The translations under genes were made by a program, and so were the position numbers. From Jackrogersella multiformis (Eukaryota > Ascomycota > Sordariomycetes > Xylariales > Hypoxylaceae), in the NCBI GenBank assembly GCA_902806575.1, contig CADCXD010000008.1, forward strand, positions 124,001-188,000: DNA of 64,000 nucleotides, read 5' to 3'. Positions within the stretch are counted from its first letter, which is position 1. Each line of letters starts with the position of its first letter. The notes beneath the pieces are model-generated. The model ran no database searches. It was not told the origin of the DNA and saw only the letters and a program-made list of their open reading frames with translations. Positions 33,651-46,603 of the stretch are shown one piece after another.

Positions 33651-34658
33651 CTACCTAATCTCACTCACAGTGCCGCGGATAGCCTCCCGATCTCCCTCAT
33701 CCAGCTCGATACCAAAGTATTTCCGCATAGCATCGATCCTCTCCGCCTCGCTCTTAAACCTAACCTCGAACTCTAATTTTCCGCCGCGCCGCCACTTCAG
33801 CGTATCTTGAAACAGTATCAGCGCACCGTCTATCTCACCCTCGCCTATCGCCTTCTCGCTAGCGGATCCGGGTCCTTCCGCCCTGTTTTTCTCTAGGTCG
33901 GTAGTGAATCGCGATAGGACGAGCTTATGGGTGAAGAACGAGCTGCGGCTTTTCCACGGGCTGAGGTTCATGCCGCGGATGTCCTCGAGCAGGAACTCGA
34001 TGTCGACGAAGCAGTATAATGGCACGAAAACGGTTTCCAAGCTTCCTTGCAAAGGTTCTAATGAAGACTGCCCAAAAATCCATACCTTTTGGCTCTTGTC
34101 GACCGCCTGTGGGATGGACTCGTGTTGGATTTCGAGATCCATTATACCCATCCCCTTTTGGCGGTACGGTCTGCCGATATTAGATAGTGACATGGGAACC
34201 GTGGGACCGTTGGCACCGAAGCCGACGTCGAGCATGTACCGCGTTTCACCAATAATCGCGATATTAACGCAGTGCGAGAACCCGCCGTACAGACCGGTCT
34301 CGTTGTCATATACCCGTGCGCCCGCCATAAAGACCTTGAACCCAAGACTTAGGAGCACGATGTGGAACAGGGAGTTGAGCTCCATGCAGTAGCCTCCGCG
34401 GCGACAACCCGGCTGGCGCACGATCTTGTCGAAGAGGTGTTGCGGGCGCACATTGATAGTCCTGTGCCACGAGTAGTGTAGCGTGAGGTTCTCGAACGGG
34501 ACGCGCACGAGCATGTGCTTTTTGAGCACGGTAAGATATTCTAGTTTGGCATGGTCTGCGAGCTCTGCTACCGAGTATAGCCGCTCGCGTTCCGGCAGCG
34601 CTATACGCTCGAAGAATTGCGTTAGCTGGCCATGAGTATACCTGGGTCTGTCGGCCAT
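33651..34658 (-). CDS. Arylamine N-acetyltransferase
   Basis: Transfers acetyl or malonyl groups from CoA to arylamines. Characterised fungal members (Fusarium FDB2/NAT1) detoxify plant benzoxazolinone products. Single exon, 335 residues from the ATG at 34658, the start that gives the usual N-terminus (MADRPRYTHGQLTQFFERI). The frame is open to 34742 with an extra 28-residue basic stretch, which is less likely to be translated. The Cys-His-Asp triad is complete: Cys91 in RRGGYCMELN, His129 in GGFSHCVNI and Asp144 in YMLDVGFG. VPFENLTLHY before the Cys is also conserved. Substrate range cannot be judged from sequence alone. Confidence 0.92.
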   Translation of the reverse strand: MADRPRYTHGQLTQFFERIALPERERLYSVAELADHAKLEYLTVLKKHMLVRVPFENLTLHYSWHRTINVRPQHLFDKIVRQPGCRRGGYCMELNSLFHIVLLSLGFKVFMAGARVYDNETGLYGGFSHCVNIAIIGETRYMLDVGFGANGPTVPMSLSNIGRPYRQKGMGIMDLEIQHESIPQAVDKSQKVWIFGQSSLEPLQGSLETVFVPLYCFVDIEFLLEDIRGMNLSPWKSRSSFFTHKLVLSRFTTDLEKNRAEGPGSASEKAIGEGEIDGALILFQDTLKWRRGGKLEFEVRFKSEAERIDAMRKYFGIELDEGDREAIRGTVSEIR

Positions 34659-35410
34659 GGTGAGGTTTCGAGAGGCTCTGAGGCGGTAAGTTGAATTCCT
34701 ACAGTGGTATGACTGAAATTTGCACGGCTTGGAATAGGACAACGACTAGATATAACCTGCACGTGACGTCGGTGGCTTATAGGGGAGAGAAGAGAATTAC
34801 ATAATTGCTATCTTCATATAGGCCAACGTACTTATACTATGACAAATCCAATAAGTCTAACAAATTATATATTAGGGAAATTAAGACCGAAAACTTGAAA
34901 CGAAGGATTGATAAATACATGTTTACTTGAGGATATTCGTGAGTTGATTTGGCTAAGTCATCACTTGAAATAGGAGATCCTGCCTTTAACCCTAACCCTA
35001 ACCCTAACCCATTTACTCAAGCCACTGATGAAAATTGAAAATAGCTAACCCCGAGAGGGAAATGTATGAAGAGACGGATTAACTTTGCGAAATATAAACT
35101 TGGATCGAATTTAGGGGAATGTCTGGTCTCGTCAAATCCAGTTAACCCTAGTCAAGATCAGATTTAATATAAAATTATGTTTAGTCAACATGTTAACATC
35201 CCAAGTGGATTTGTTGTGTAATATAAGATAAATATATATATATATATACCAACAGTGTGTAATTGTATATAAAACGGTGTCCAATGCTTCGACCAACATA
35301 ACATCATGTAAACCATCCACCACATAATAGTGCATGGTACGTGCTCCAAACTCCAAGCTATGCATCTTTAGCTAGAATAGAATAGGATAGAGAAAATAAA
35401 TAGGTAGCTA
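34659..35410. other. Intergenic with telomere-like tract and (TA)n
   Basis: Promoter side of the NAT gene and 3' flank of VPS41. It contains an interstitial telomere repeat (separate entry), a loose TTAACCCTAG at 35142-35151 and a TA microsatellite at 35231-35248. No gene. Confidence 0.6.
34986..35010. repeat. Interstitial telomere-type repeat, (CCCTAA)n
   Basis: Four perfect AACCCT-phase units (TTAACCCTAACCC and onward) on the plus strand, the C-rich telomere sequence of filamentous fungi. It lies about 330 bases upstream of the NAT start codon. It could be a scar of a telomeric insertion or a telobox-type binding site. Confidence 0.9.
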
Positions 35411-38400
35411 TCAGCCATTGCCGCCCTCAACGACTTCTCTCTTACTCCTGCAGACGGGGCAACCGCCCTCGATGCGATCTCTTAATAGTCGCGCGTGCGT
35501 GACTTTGCTTCCCACGAATCGGCCTCTTCTCAGCCGCTCCTCGCCTCCGGTCCCCACCACGCTAGGGTCGATGTCCTGGCCCGGGTGTAGGTACTCTAGT
35601 AGGTGGGTGATGTGGAACACATGACCACACGCAAAGCCTACCAGTGTTTCCGTTTCCCACTCCGTGAACGACTCATGGCATCTCGCGCAGTGGCCCGGCT
35701 TTAGCTCCTGATGGTCGCTTTCAGGCTGCTGCCGCTTAACCGTAGAATGGTTGTCAGTCAATGTGTTAATATCCAACGTCTCATTAGGTGTTGTAGTTCC
35801 TGTCCCGCCTGTACGTGGCGTCGCGGTTGACGAAGATAGTTTCGCCGCCGCTGCTGGGATCGGCACGTCCTTGATCTCGACGTCCATATGATCGTGTGCT
35901 AACACCTCAAATTTGATTCCCTTCTTCTGTCCGTTTCGGAGCTGGTTCTGTGCTGCTGCGACTTCAGACCTGAGGACGCGGGCTACACCGGACGAGATGC
36001 TGTACTGGATCTCATGTTCCTTCATAATGTGCTTCAAGCCTTCGCGTAGGCCCGGGATCTCTAGGCCTTCGGGAATCCGACGGACTAGGGTGATCGGATT
36101 TATTGACGTGCCTACCTCTTCGAGCAACGCACGGATGAAGCGTGGCTTATCCATGCTGTAGTCGAGGAGATCCTCCCATAAATCTGGGTCGTCTTGTTCC
36201 TTTGCGAAGCTGATGGCTTGTGAAACATCGGCTAGGCGATCAATTATGAGGTATAGCGCGTGCTTCATCCGCCCGGTTTTGGAATATAGGTAGACGAGTT
36301 CGGGAACGTAATTAGCCTGTTCACACTCCTGAACAGCCTCCTCGAAAGCGTATGATGTGGAGACCTTCAAGAAATCCATAAGAAGTTCCCGGTCGAAGGC
36401 CACAAAAATATGAACAGCCAAATCAGCAAATTCGTCTACCAGAGACACACTTTCGTCAACAGGGCGATCCCGGTACTCCTGCCATAGACCGCGGAAGTAG
36501 AAATAAAGGTAAAGGTTTAGGTCTTTTTCTTCAAGTTGCTTAACCACAACTTCAGGTTTGATGAGCCCTCGCTGTGCTTCATCAACAAGTAGCGTAATAG
36601 CTTCCGACGTAGCTTCTTCGAGCTCCGAGATACTCATCCGACTAAGTTCCGCTTCCGGTACCCTAAGCGCGATGAAGCTGGGAACATCATCAGTAACAGC
36701 ATCGGCAAGATGGTTGTCCTTTATCAAACGCATCGCCGAATCTGCATCTTGAAGTCTTATGTAGCATTTCAAAGCTTCTCGATGCCGACCATTCACCTCG
36801 TGGAGTCTGGCTAAGCTCTCCGTGACGATTCGCCAGTCACGCCCCTTCTCGCCATCTTCGATGCTGTCCTCTCTCACATCACGAAATTTAAGCTGATTTT
36901 CTAGTGCGATCGTGACCTCGTTCGCATCGAAAAGTTCGGTTCCCCAGCGATCAAGCAATTCCTTGAATCGAGGCTTATCAGTCTGGATGTATTGGCCTAG
37001 GACGATCTCGTATACTGTTCCCGGAATCGGCGGATGCATCGGCTCTGATGGCATAAAATCTACGATATCGTCGAACTTCTTAGCTCCGGCAAATGTGTAG
37101 ATCCAATTCTCCCATTGATGGGGAGTATTGACCACCTTCGCTATGACCTGAGCAGCGCGAGCCCAATTTCCTTCTTCAACCAGCTCTTGAACCCAAAGCT
37201 CGCCGATTCGTCGCTTCTCTTTCTCTGCCGACGAGTTCATAAATCTGAATTGATCGTCTACCATGGACGTCGTCTCTTCGTAAAAGTCATCAGACGTTGA
37301 TGGCCTCTGACCGGGGCTGGATGGTAAGAGCTCGGATGGTCTTTCAGAGGGTGCATTCATGATTTCTGGATGCTCATCTAGTAATTCCCAGCCGTCCTGG
37401 TACCTTTGATGTTCCAAAAGCCAGTCTAGGTGGTCACCAAGATCTCTTTTCGTCCCAAGAATGCAGTCGTATGGGCTGTGAATGAATATCTTTGCGCCTG
37501 GTTTGATGAGGTTTGGATGTACAGTCCGAGAGGCAAACCTGGGGCCGGCTCGGGCGCTTCCTGCAGTATGGCCGGTCCTGGGACTCGATGAGGCGTCGTT
37601 GCTGTCCCTGCTCCGCATGCTAGCACCAGAGCTGAATAAGGACCTCGGATTGATAGCAGCATTCCACATATCCGTGCTAAAGCCTGCTAAGGCCTCCAGG
37701 GCGCCTCGAGAAGCTACAACCGAAGCGGCTCTGTTGGCCGGCAAAACGCCTAGATGATAGTCGTTGGAAGAAAGCCGCTCGAAGCGACTAATTGCGAGAC
37801 TATCCTTGTCAACTTCGGCCTGAGATGTGAGATCGATCAATCTCAGTTCAGGAGCTTGAGCATTATGGCGGCGCTTGATTCCGCCTGATGGTTCGCCACT
37901 GCCTGACCGTCTATGCTCTCTGGCATCATTTGCTTCTTCGTCTTCCTCTTCATCATCCGGTTTGCAATAAGCAAGTACGAGAAGTAGAGTTTGGGTATAT
38001 AACGAAATGCCCGATATAATGCAATCCATGCGAAGTCTGAGAATGTTAGCAGTTTCCATCGAAATACACGTGGGCATACGCACATCTTCACAATTTCAGC
38101 CCTCCCGATCGACCTCTCGCCCGCGTTCTTCCCTACACCAACGCCTCCTGGATGGACATGAATAATCCATATTGTTCCACCCCACCCAACTAACAGTCGT
38201 TCGATTGTCTTATCATGCTTCTGTGCCTGCTGGTTTAACTTAGCAACGGCAGGGGATAATGCACCCAATGCGTCGTTTTCCTTTGCTACCTCCACGCTCC
38301 CGATCGCCTGGTCGTCGATCCATTCTGCTCTCCCTTTCCAGACACCGGCCATTTCATCCCACTCGTCCGTTTGTGGCCTATCGATGTGACCTATTCGTTT

Positions 38401-39535
38401 CCAGGCATCCTCAGCGTCTGGAGTGTCTAGGTGCAATTTAGTTCTCATAATCTTAATGCCGTGGTCGTTCAACCAGGCGACATATTTCCCCGACAAAGAC
38501 CATTTTATTGTGCTGACGGTTCCCTCTCCCGAATGAAGCACCGTGTCCTTGCCGGTATTTGAGCCTATGCCCATGCTTCCGAGCCAACCTGACGCTGCCG
38601 CCGCAGCAGTTCCTGTAGTGGACGACGTACTCCGACCCTGCGGAGCGCCAACAGTAAGGACTAAGCTGCCAGCGGTGCCACCAGACAAGAATGTCCTATC
38701 ATTCCTGAAATCCGGCGACAATGCTACAGCCTGGACTGGACGCGCGAAATTCCTGAGCTGGACGTCCCTCAGCTCGATAAGAGGTTGAACACGGACGTTT
38801 CCATCCATGGAGGAGGAACCAATAAATATATTGTTCGAGGGTATGTTAGGGACTTGGGGGAGCTCTCGCGCCCTCCGCTGACCGGCTGTGGCTGGGGGCG
38901 TATCCGAGGTTTTCGACGATGGTCGTTTGGGAGTTTGCGACACTACTCTATTGACAGCTTCGGGCTTGAGGGTTGGGAGAATAGATGGAGGCGGGTATGG
39001 TGATATTGAAATGCTGGTAACGGAAGCGGTATGAGCCTGGTATACGAGCAAAGATTGAAAATCGGGCAATTGAACAACATGCTTTCGATTTATTTAGCAT
39101 TAGTCGCCTGGTAGAATCACGAAGTCCATGATATATGCTTACGATATTTCCATTATGAGTTCCAACTATCATTTTGTCTCCTGCGACGAGAAAAGCACTG
39201 GTAGCGTCGCCGTTCCTATAGACGGCGCCCATATGCTGTGTCAAGCGGGCATACTTCAATTTCGGCTCCTCGTCGTCGTCATCATCGTCATCATCATCGT
39301 TCTCGTCGTCGTCGTCCTCCTCCTCGTCATCGCCATCTTCATCGCCCTCTTCATCTTCGTTATCGTCATCGTCAGCCTCCTCACTTCCATCTTTTGTATC
39401 CTTTGCCGCATCTCTAGCGCCTTCAGGTTGGTCGGAAACCTGTTCAATCTTCGGATCGTCGACGTTGGTGTTTGGCTCGGCATTGTCATGACTGTCGAAG
39501 CCATTTTCGCCCAAGCTGGGCTGCGCTTCTGTCAT
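35411..39535 (-). CDS. VPS41: Vps41, HOPS tethering complex subunit
   Basis: HOPS-specific subunit that bridges Ypt7/Rab7 membranes and takes part in AP-3 transport to the vacuole. Exons on the minus strand are 39535-39143, 39081-38084 and 38036-35411; the joined frame codes 1338 residues. The N-terminus begins with an unusually long acidic tract, almost pure Asp/Glu (about residues 50-90), followed by the WD40-like propeller (VAGDKMIVGTHNGNI, VYQAHTASVTSISISP). Exon 2 ends in RAEIVK and exon 3 continues with RMDCIISGISLYTQTLLLVLAYC, a characteristic Vps41 strand. The middle is a clathrin-heavy-chain-repeat solenoid. The C-terminus is a RING-H2 finger (CARCHESF .. CGHVFHITHL .. CPVCRSK). Start ATG 39535 lies two codons after a near-cognate start. 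All parts agree with fungal Vps41. Confidence 0.93.
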
Positions 39536-40352
39536 GACAGGCAATCAAATTTGAGACACTGACATCAGGGGCGGAGATTGTATGGAACGAGAAAGCCGGA
39601 AACGAGTCACAAGTCAAGTTGATCAGTTGTGACATAGGTAGCGACAGAGCTTTGAGCTTGAAGATATGGAGAAAGTATCTAAAGCCGTAATTTGTAGAGT
39701 TGTTAGTTAGTAGGTAGTAATAGCTACCTTAGCTAAGGCTGATGGTTAATAACTGATAGCTACCCTAGGTAGGTAGGTATATGTAGGTAGGTAGCTTCTT
39801 GGTGATATGAATGGAAGTGGATGTAATTGGAGAAACGCGAGCCCTGGAGGTTAGGTACCTAGCTGGGTAGGTACCGCTAGCTACGTCAGTCGGCAGTTCA
39901 TTAGCTGCTTCCGAGGCTGCCAAGACTGTATTACAGCACGGGCCGAAAAAAGGTATCGCTAAATATTTCTAGCCAATCACCACCTCTACGTACCTAGGTG
40001 TCTACAGTGGGTACCTAGGTACCATTTAGTCGCACCTTCCTCTAGACAGGTACGTACCGGTACCCCTCTAAAATCAAGCCTCAAATCAGCCTCGTCGCGT
40101 GTGCTACCTACGGGTACCACCTGCACCTGTAATGTTTCCAAGCGTGCCTAACTGCCTCTCGATCATTAACCTGGGAAGTTATTAAGTTTAACATATTTTA
40201 AGGCAAGTGGATTCGAGGGTGGGCACCAACTCATAAACAATTCATTCAGTGGACTTGGAAACATTCAACTTAATCCTTTCTTCGATTTCTCACAGAGGAC
40301 ATTAAAAAAACCTAGGCTTTCGAGTTGTCTCCATGGATCTAATGCACCTGTT
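39536..40352. other. Divergent promoter region of VPS41 and APC1
   Basis: About 0.8 kb with many AGGTAGGTA and TACCTAGGTA motifs (39767-39795, 39853-39880, 39990-40072). GTACCTAGGTAC at 40011-40022 is a perfect 12-base palindrome. No gene. Confidence 0.6.
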
Positions 40353-43300
40353 ATGGCTTCGGTGACATCGCTCGGGCTGCACCAGCCCACTGCTCTACAA
40401 TATGCCGTGCAAGAGCAGCTTCTACCAGAAAACCCTCCCTGTTCCTTATATGACTGGGACATAACCGTCGACCACACCACTGAAGATCAAGGGGAAGATG
40501 AGCTTCTAGTTACTAAAGACACAGTTATCTGGTCTAGAGGATGTATTTTTCGGAAATCTTTTGGTTTTCGCCTTGAGAAAGAGCCTATCACCCAAGCTCT
40601 CTTGACATATTTTCCAAACTCGGAACGTGCAGACGATGTTCAAGACAATGGCCTCAGAGAGAAGCGACCTCGGATCGACAAAGATGAGAGGGCATTGTCC
40701 AAAGCCTTGGTGGTTTTCTTAAAGACCCAGGCTCACGTTTACTTCCTCGATGGGTCTAGCCACGTGGTGCATATGCCTTTCGAAGTCGAATCTGCATGCG
40801 CCGCTCCTCAAGGGGTTATAATACAGCGAAGGCAGCGGACCGATACTGTTATGACTGCGGGCCTGAAGTTTCCTCGGGTGCCACATAACTCATTCATCTC
40901 GAATCTCTCGCCTTTGTCCATTCGATCCTCTCAGCAAAGCACTTTCTCCACCGAGACTCTGGGCAAACCGAAGGCCCTCCCTGTTAGGTTGAACGCTAAC
41001 CTCGAAAACCTCTGGGAGCTTCCCGAGGAGAAGAATGACTCCCAATGGCCGCGTTTAGTCGTTCTCACCGATCCTTTGCTGGAACTCGGTCTGGTCGTCA
41101 CACAGCCCGACAGATCCGCTAAACGCAAGAGTAGTAGGAATTCTGACAAATCTCCCAATTTTCTCGATCGAGCAGAGGAGATAGTCCATATCGAGGAGAT
41201 ACCGCACCACCAAGCCTATAGGAGAGGCAAGGGGAAGCTGGTTCTTGCAGTGACCGTTAATAGAGAGATCTGCATGTACACCGTTTGGAAGCTCACCTAT
41301 ATCCATAACGATGACCCCTTTATCAAAGGGCGAAAAGTCACAAAGAATACAGACAGACGACGCAGTTCCATGCAGCCGGGCTTACCTAGCGGCGCCACGA
41401 CACCGTTGCATCCAACTTTTAGGGAGAGTTTCGGTGCCCCTTTACCTGGGAAACGATCGCGTAAGAGTGAAAAGGTCGAGAAGAACGACAAAATCTTAGA
41501 GAACCTCGAATCTTCGCTGGGGATCGAGAAGGAATCGGGCGTAACCCGTCGCACTTCTCGTCGTGTGAGTTCCATGCTTGCCAGAGCCGACCTCTCTGCT
41601 TCGCAGGATAGGACCGCCTTTTCCGAGCAAGCTCAAATTTCCAACCACCCCAATGCAAAGAGGGACACTTCGCACGGTAGCCGAGGCCGAACCAGCGGCG
41701 TAAGCTTCAGTGGAGTTAGCAATCATAGTGCGAATACCTTTTTAGAAGCACCAGTGGATAGCTTACTAGAAGAACTACGTTCTGGTGGGGACTTCGAAGG
41801 CTTCCATAGTATGGGCCTTGATGACCATGATTTCGATGGACTTACACAGGAAATCCTTTTCACCAAGATCCATAGCATTCCCATCGATAATAGCAACGTC
41901 CGGTACTCGCTCTCGAAGCAACCTGCCCGGACGCAGTGCAAAGTCTTCTGTCTTACCGGCCCAGAGTCTATAGACGATGAACATAACCGCCAGCAAGTCT
42001 TAGTGGGGATCCAGGACCCAATGGAGAAGCGTTTACAACTATTAACTCTCTATCTGCAATCAAACAAGTCATCTCCCGAGCCTGATAGGACAGTCGTGAC
42101 CTTTGGGCAACTCAGGAAAGCTCAAAACGTCATCGACTCGTGCAAGATAGTCGATGGCGGAATATCGATGATTCTTGTATTGTCACAAGCTACCGAAGGG
42201 AAGCGTGAGCTCAGTCTCCAAGCGCCATGGTCTCAATTGACATCTGTGACCCTTCCGCTGAAGTTGTCACTTGCCAATCTGCGTAGCCTGGACTACCACG
42301 GCAGCATCGTTAACCGGGATGTCGGCATAAGAAGAGCCGTGACCCCTGTGATCGGGGAGATTGCTGGCCTACGACACCCTAAACTACGTGGCGTTGTTGA
42401 CATTCTAGACGAGGACACCCAGCAGTATCACCAAATTCGTATCCAACTTCAACCTACTTCCCCACGATGTTTGCAAGTCCTCAATGTCCTACGAGCAGCT
42501 CTCCCTGCTTTATCTGGGGAAAAGTTACTAGCGAACTGGTGGGAAATCGTCGCGTGGCTTCGAGAACAAGACAATGATATTGTCGATATCGAGTGGTCTG
42601 CTGTTGTTATCCAGATGCTATCAATATATCTTGCTCTTGGTGTTGACGAGACTACGCCTCTAGCGGAAAGGACACCCCGGAGGAGATCTAGGGGCTTTTT
42701 ACGGTCGAGTAGCGGCGCACAGGTCGATCACAGTGACTGGGACTCAATGAACGAGTACGAAACACCAGGTTCTTTAACCCACCCACCTTGGATAGAGAAC
42801 AAGGCGTGGCAATGGATAATGGAAGAGGATGATTTTTCCTCCTCAATGTTTCGGCCAAGCCTGGAGCAGGATAATATGACGTTTCTTTCCGCGCACACCA
42901 AATACACTTTAGCATACATGTCCTCCAGTCATGGAGACGGTTGCTTTGGTCCGGACGGATACTTTCCAACCTCCTCGCGACATGACTACTTAACCCGAAC
43001 CCGATATGCTCAGGATGTTTTTCTTGCGCTGCATCTGCTACTGGAGGAGCAGAAGCTTGACATTACGTCTTCACACGCATCATCACCAGGCTCGGTAGAT
43101 TTACGAGCCGTACTTCTCCAAATTGCCCGATGGCTGAAGTGGAGCGACTGGGTGAATTCTTACGAACTCGAGATGCCACTAGATTGGCCAGATCAACAAT
43201 TGGAACCTATGAGCATATCTATATCACTCATACCCCAGGAGCCGGCGTATTGGAATGTTTTCGATTGGGTTCGGACAAGCTTGTCGCAAGAGCCAAATCC

Positions 43301-46248
43301 ATCAGCATTTGTGCCACCGATAAGATCGGTCATGATGTACTCGATAATTCCTCGCATAAAAATATTTGAAGATCTCTTCAAATCACTCTCCTGGCGAAGT
43401 AGAACGCCAATCTACTTCGCGGAGTCAATGTATCAAAGCGGTATCACGCCGGTTATCCTGGAGTCACTGCCGGAATACGTCCTTGTGCCCCTTCAAGACG
43501 CAATCGCACAATGCCAACCGGCTCCTCCATCTGGATGGCCCAAAGGATTACTTGATCTCGTTAATAGGAGTGATGTTGGCTCTATTCTAACACGATCGAA
43601 TTGTCTCCATGTCCGCTCGACCAATGTTATTGTGAGTATTTCCGCTCAATTGCCGTAACTACGTAGGTAGTCATATTAACATTATATAGCCTCCAACTCA
43701 TATTGCTTCGTGGGATTTTAATTCTCTATGCCAGAATGCCATGGAATTTCACGATCCACCTTCCGATGATATCGCGGAGAGCGATAAACAAGCAGTAATC
43801 CGGGCCATCTTCAAAGAAGATCGGCGTCTCGACGAGACCAAGGTGATGCTAAACACGACAAGGCCGCGAATCATGCGCCTCGACCCGCTTCCGGAGTGGA
43901 CGGAGCCGTACTATCTCGAGCAGCAGAAGGAAATGGTGACAAGACTCGCTAATAACACCTTGTCAATACCGGCTGGCCGTGCTCTGATGAATTATGGGCT
44001 ACGATTCCCTCTCCTAACCCAAAAGTTTCACATCAATGGCTTCGCTCTTAACTGCACTGTCAAGCCCCACAATGTGACGGTAGGAGTCGACAAGTCACTA
44101 TTCACAGAAGAGAGGATTGCTTGGGCCTTCTTCCATTCGGGTGTCGCTGGGGGTTTGTCTATCTCCCGCCAGGCGAAGGGGATAGACACGTCATGGATTC
44201 TCTATAATAAACCCGGCAATGATCTTAGCAATAGACACGCAGGATTTCTTCTAGCGTTGGGTCTCAATGGTCATCTAAAAGGTGTGGCCAAATGGGTCGC
44301 TTTCAAATATTTGACACCGAAGCATACCATGACATCTATCGGCTTGCTCTTAGGATTAGCCGCATCGTATATCGGAACCATGGACTCTCTCATAACACGT
44401 CTGCTGTCCGTTCACGTCACACGCATGCTACCGCGTGGCGCTGCCGAGTTGAACCTTTCCCCTTTGACACAGACAACCGGTATCATGGGTATCGGGCTGC
44501 TGTATTGTAACAGTCAACATCGACGGATGAGCGAGATCATGATGTCTGAAATTGAGCACATCGAATCCGAAGATGACGAAGAACCACTGCGCACCGAGGG
44601 TTACCGGCTAGCGGCAGGTTTCGCCCTTGGTTTTATTAACCTAGGCAAAGGCACTGATCTAAAAGGTCTTCATGACATGCGAATCACAGAGAAACTGCTG
44701 ACTCTAGCTTCCGCTACTAAGAAGGCCGAACATGTGCATATCCTCGATAGGTCCACGGCCGCCTCTGTAATGGCTATTGCGCTCATCTATATGAAATCAG
44801 AAGACCATATAGTGGCTCGAAAAATCGACGTTCCCGACGCCCCTCTACAATTTGACTATATCCGTCCTGATATCTTGTTGTTGCGCACTGTTGCTAAGCA
44901 CCTTATCCTGTGGTCGAAAATAGAGCCAACACACGACTGGGTCCGCAAGAATCTTCCGCGCCGCTACCATGCGAGGCTACAGCCTCCTCCATATCCATTA
45001 GATCACCCTGCTCGTGGGCCGCTCAACTCGACGCACCTACCGTTCCTCACAATTCTGGCTGGTCTTTGCTTTGCTATAGCTCTACGCTTCGCTGGTTCGG
45101 GGAACCTGAAAGTCCGCGATCTCCTACTTTCCTATATCCGCAAATACTACGCCCAATGTCGTCACCCTAACCCGAAAGCCAACTTCGATGATAGGACTGT
45201 GCAAGTGACGGCGTGTATGTGCCTTGACGTTGTCATTTTATCATGCGCCACTGTCATGGCCGGTACCTGCGACTTAATGGTCCTCCAGTACCTGCGCTCC
45301 CTTCATAGCCGCAACGATCCGGAGACAACCTATGGTTCTCACATGGCGACACATATGGCCATGGGTGCGCTTTCGCTTGGCTGCGGCACGCAGACTTTTA
45401 ATACTTCAAACATGGCCATCGCCTCCCTACTCGTTGCTTTCTACCCCGCCTTTCCTGATTCGGTACAAGATAATAAGAGCCACCTGCAGGCATTCAGACA
45501 TTTTTGGGTGCTGGCTACCGACCCCCGCTGTCTAGTCACCAAGGACGTAGCAACGAACGCCCCCGCTAGCATGCCGATCATCATCCGCCTCAAAAACTCG
45601 CCGGAGGAAGAAGTGCGTATGTCGCCATGCCTCTTGCCTCCCCTGAGTGATATACAGACGGTCCGAACCGTGGCTCCCGAGTTCTGGAACCTAGAGCTGA
45701 ACTTCGAGGCCCACCCAGAATACGCGGAGGCGTTCAAGCGATCGCAGGCACTCTACCTCCGCAGACGGCCTGTTAGCGACAGCCCGTTTGCAACAACGAT
45801 GCTCGCGCTCGGCAGACAGGGAAGCCTCAGCGGATTCTCCCTATACATGGCGCCGCAACCCCTCGAATGGCTGTTCGACACCGTACCAACCCTACAGAAG
45901 CTCACACACGCAGAGCGCAGCATCGTGCTCGACCGTGGTGTTGGCGGCCCTGATGTGAGCAACAGCGGCGTCAGCGCAGTTGACGTCCGCCTAGTGCTCC
46001 AGGATATCATCCAGAACGGGAACAGAGACGATCTACTTGGCCTAAAGGGGTTGTTCGAGTGGCTCGAGTGGAGGGCTGGTAAAACACAGGAAGAGGAAAA
46101 AGAGAAAGACAAAGAAAATGTCAGCGAAGGTGACACAACGAGTACCACCAATAAGAAGATAGAACCACGATGGGGTGGTGATGGCTGGTTGAGGGAGAGC
46201 ATCGTTGAGAGCTTGAAGGGAGGCGTGTGGCTCGCCAGCAAGGAATGA
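40353..46248 (+). CDS. APC1: Anaphase-promoting complex subunit 1 (BimE)
   Basis: Largest scaffold subunit of the APC/C ubiquitin ligase, which drives exit from mitosis; the Aspergillus orthologue is BimE. Exons 40353-43631 and 43690-46248 (phase 0 intron GTGAGT..TATAG) give 1945 residues, the normal size. The N-terminal half is the propeller-like domain (DTVIWSRGCIFRKSFGF, VYFLDGSSHVVHMPF) interrupted by Ser/Arg-rich linkers that are likely phosphorylated. The second exon holds the proteasome/cyclosome (PC) repeats that form the toroid, seen as repeating Gly-Ala rich helices: AGFLLALGLNGHL, SIGLLLGLAASYIG, GIMGIGLLYCNS, AAGFALGFINLG and HMAMGALSLGCG. A charged helix with EEEKEKDKEN precedes the conserved C-terminal WLRESIVESLKGGVWLA. 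Start ATG follows the end of a short AC-rich leader. Confidence 0.96.
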
Positions 46249-46603
46249 TACAGCTATGGCTCATGTGTAAGGCGATATGGGAAAATGATTGGGTCTGCAT
46301 CTTCGTCGAGCACGCACGTACGGAAGTAGGTAGAGAAAAAAGATTACTGTAGGGATACGAGTCGACTGATAGATAATGATGATGACAAAATGGAAAATTA
46401 CATGGTCCTAATTACTTGTGAATACTGACAGTCTCACTATGTGCACTATACCTTAGGCAAATATAAAAGAACGATGGGTTGCAAGACTAGGTAATATATG
46501 TTGTATCTCTACTGTTTTAAGTAATAGTATCCTAACCCCTTTCTTCTACTCTTTCCCCTCTTTCCCCTTTTTTCCTTTTTTCCTTTTTCCTATCCCTTAT
46601 CCC
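46249..46603. other. Convergent intergenic gap
   Basis: 3' flanks of APC1 and the ADP-ribosylglycohydrolase gene. 46550-46600 is a C/T-rich tract (CCCTTTTTTCCTTTTTTCC). No gene. Confidence 0.65.

Noticed and set aside
34659..34742. Upstream ATG extension of the arylamine N-acetyltransferase
   Set aside because: Adds 28 basic residues that are not part of the family; the internal ATG at 34658 gives the normal N-terminus.
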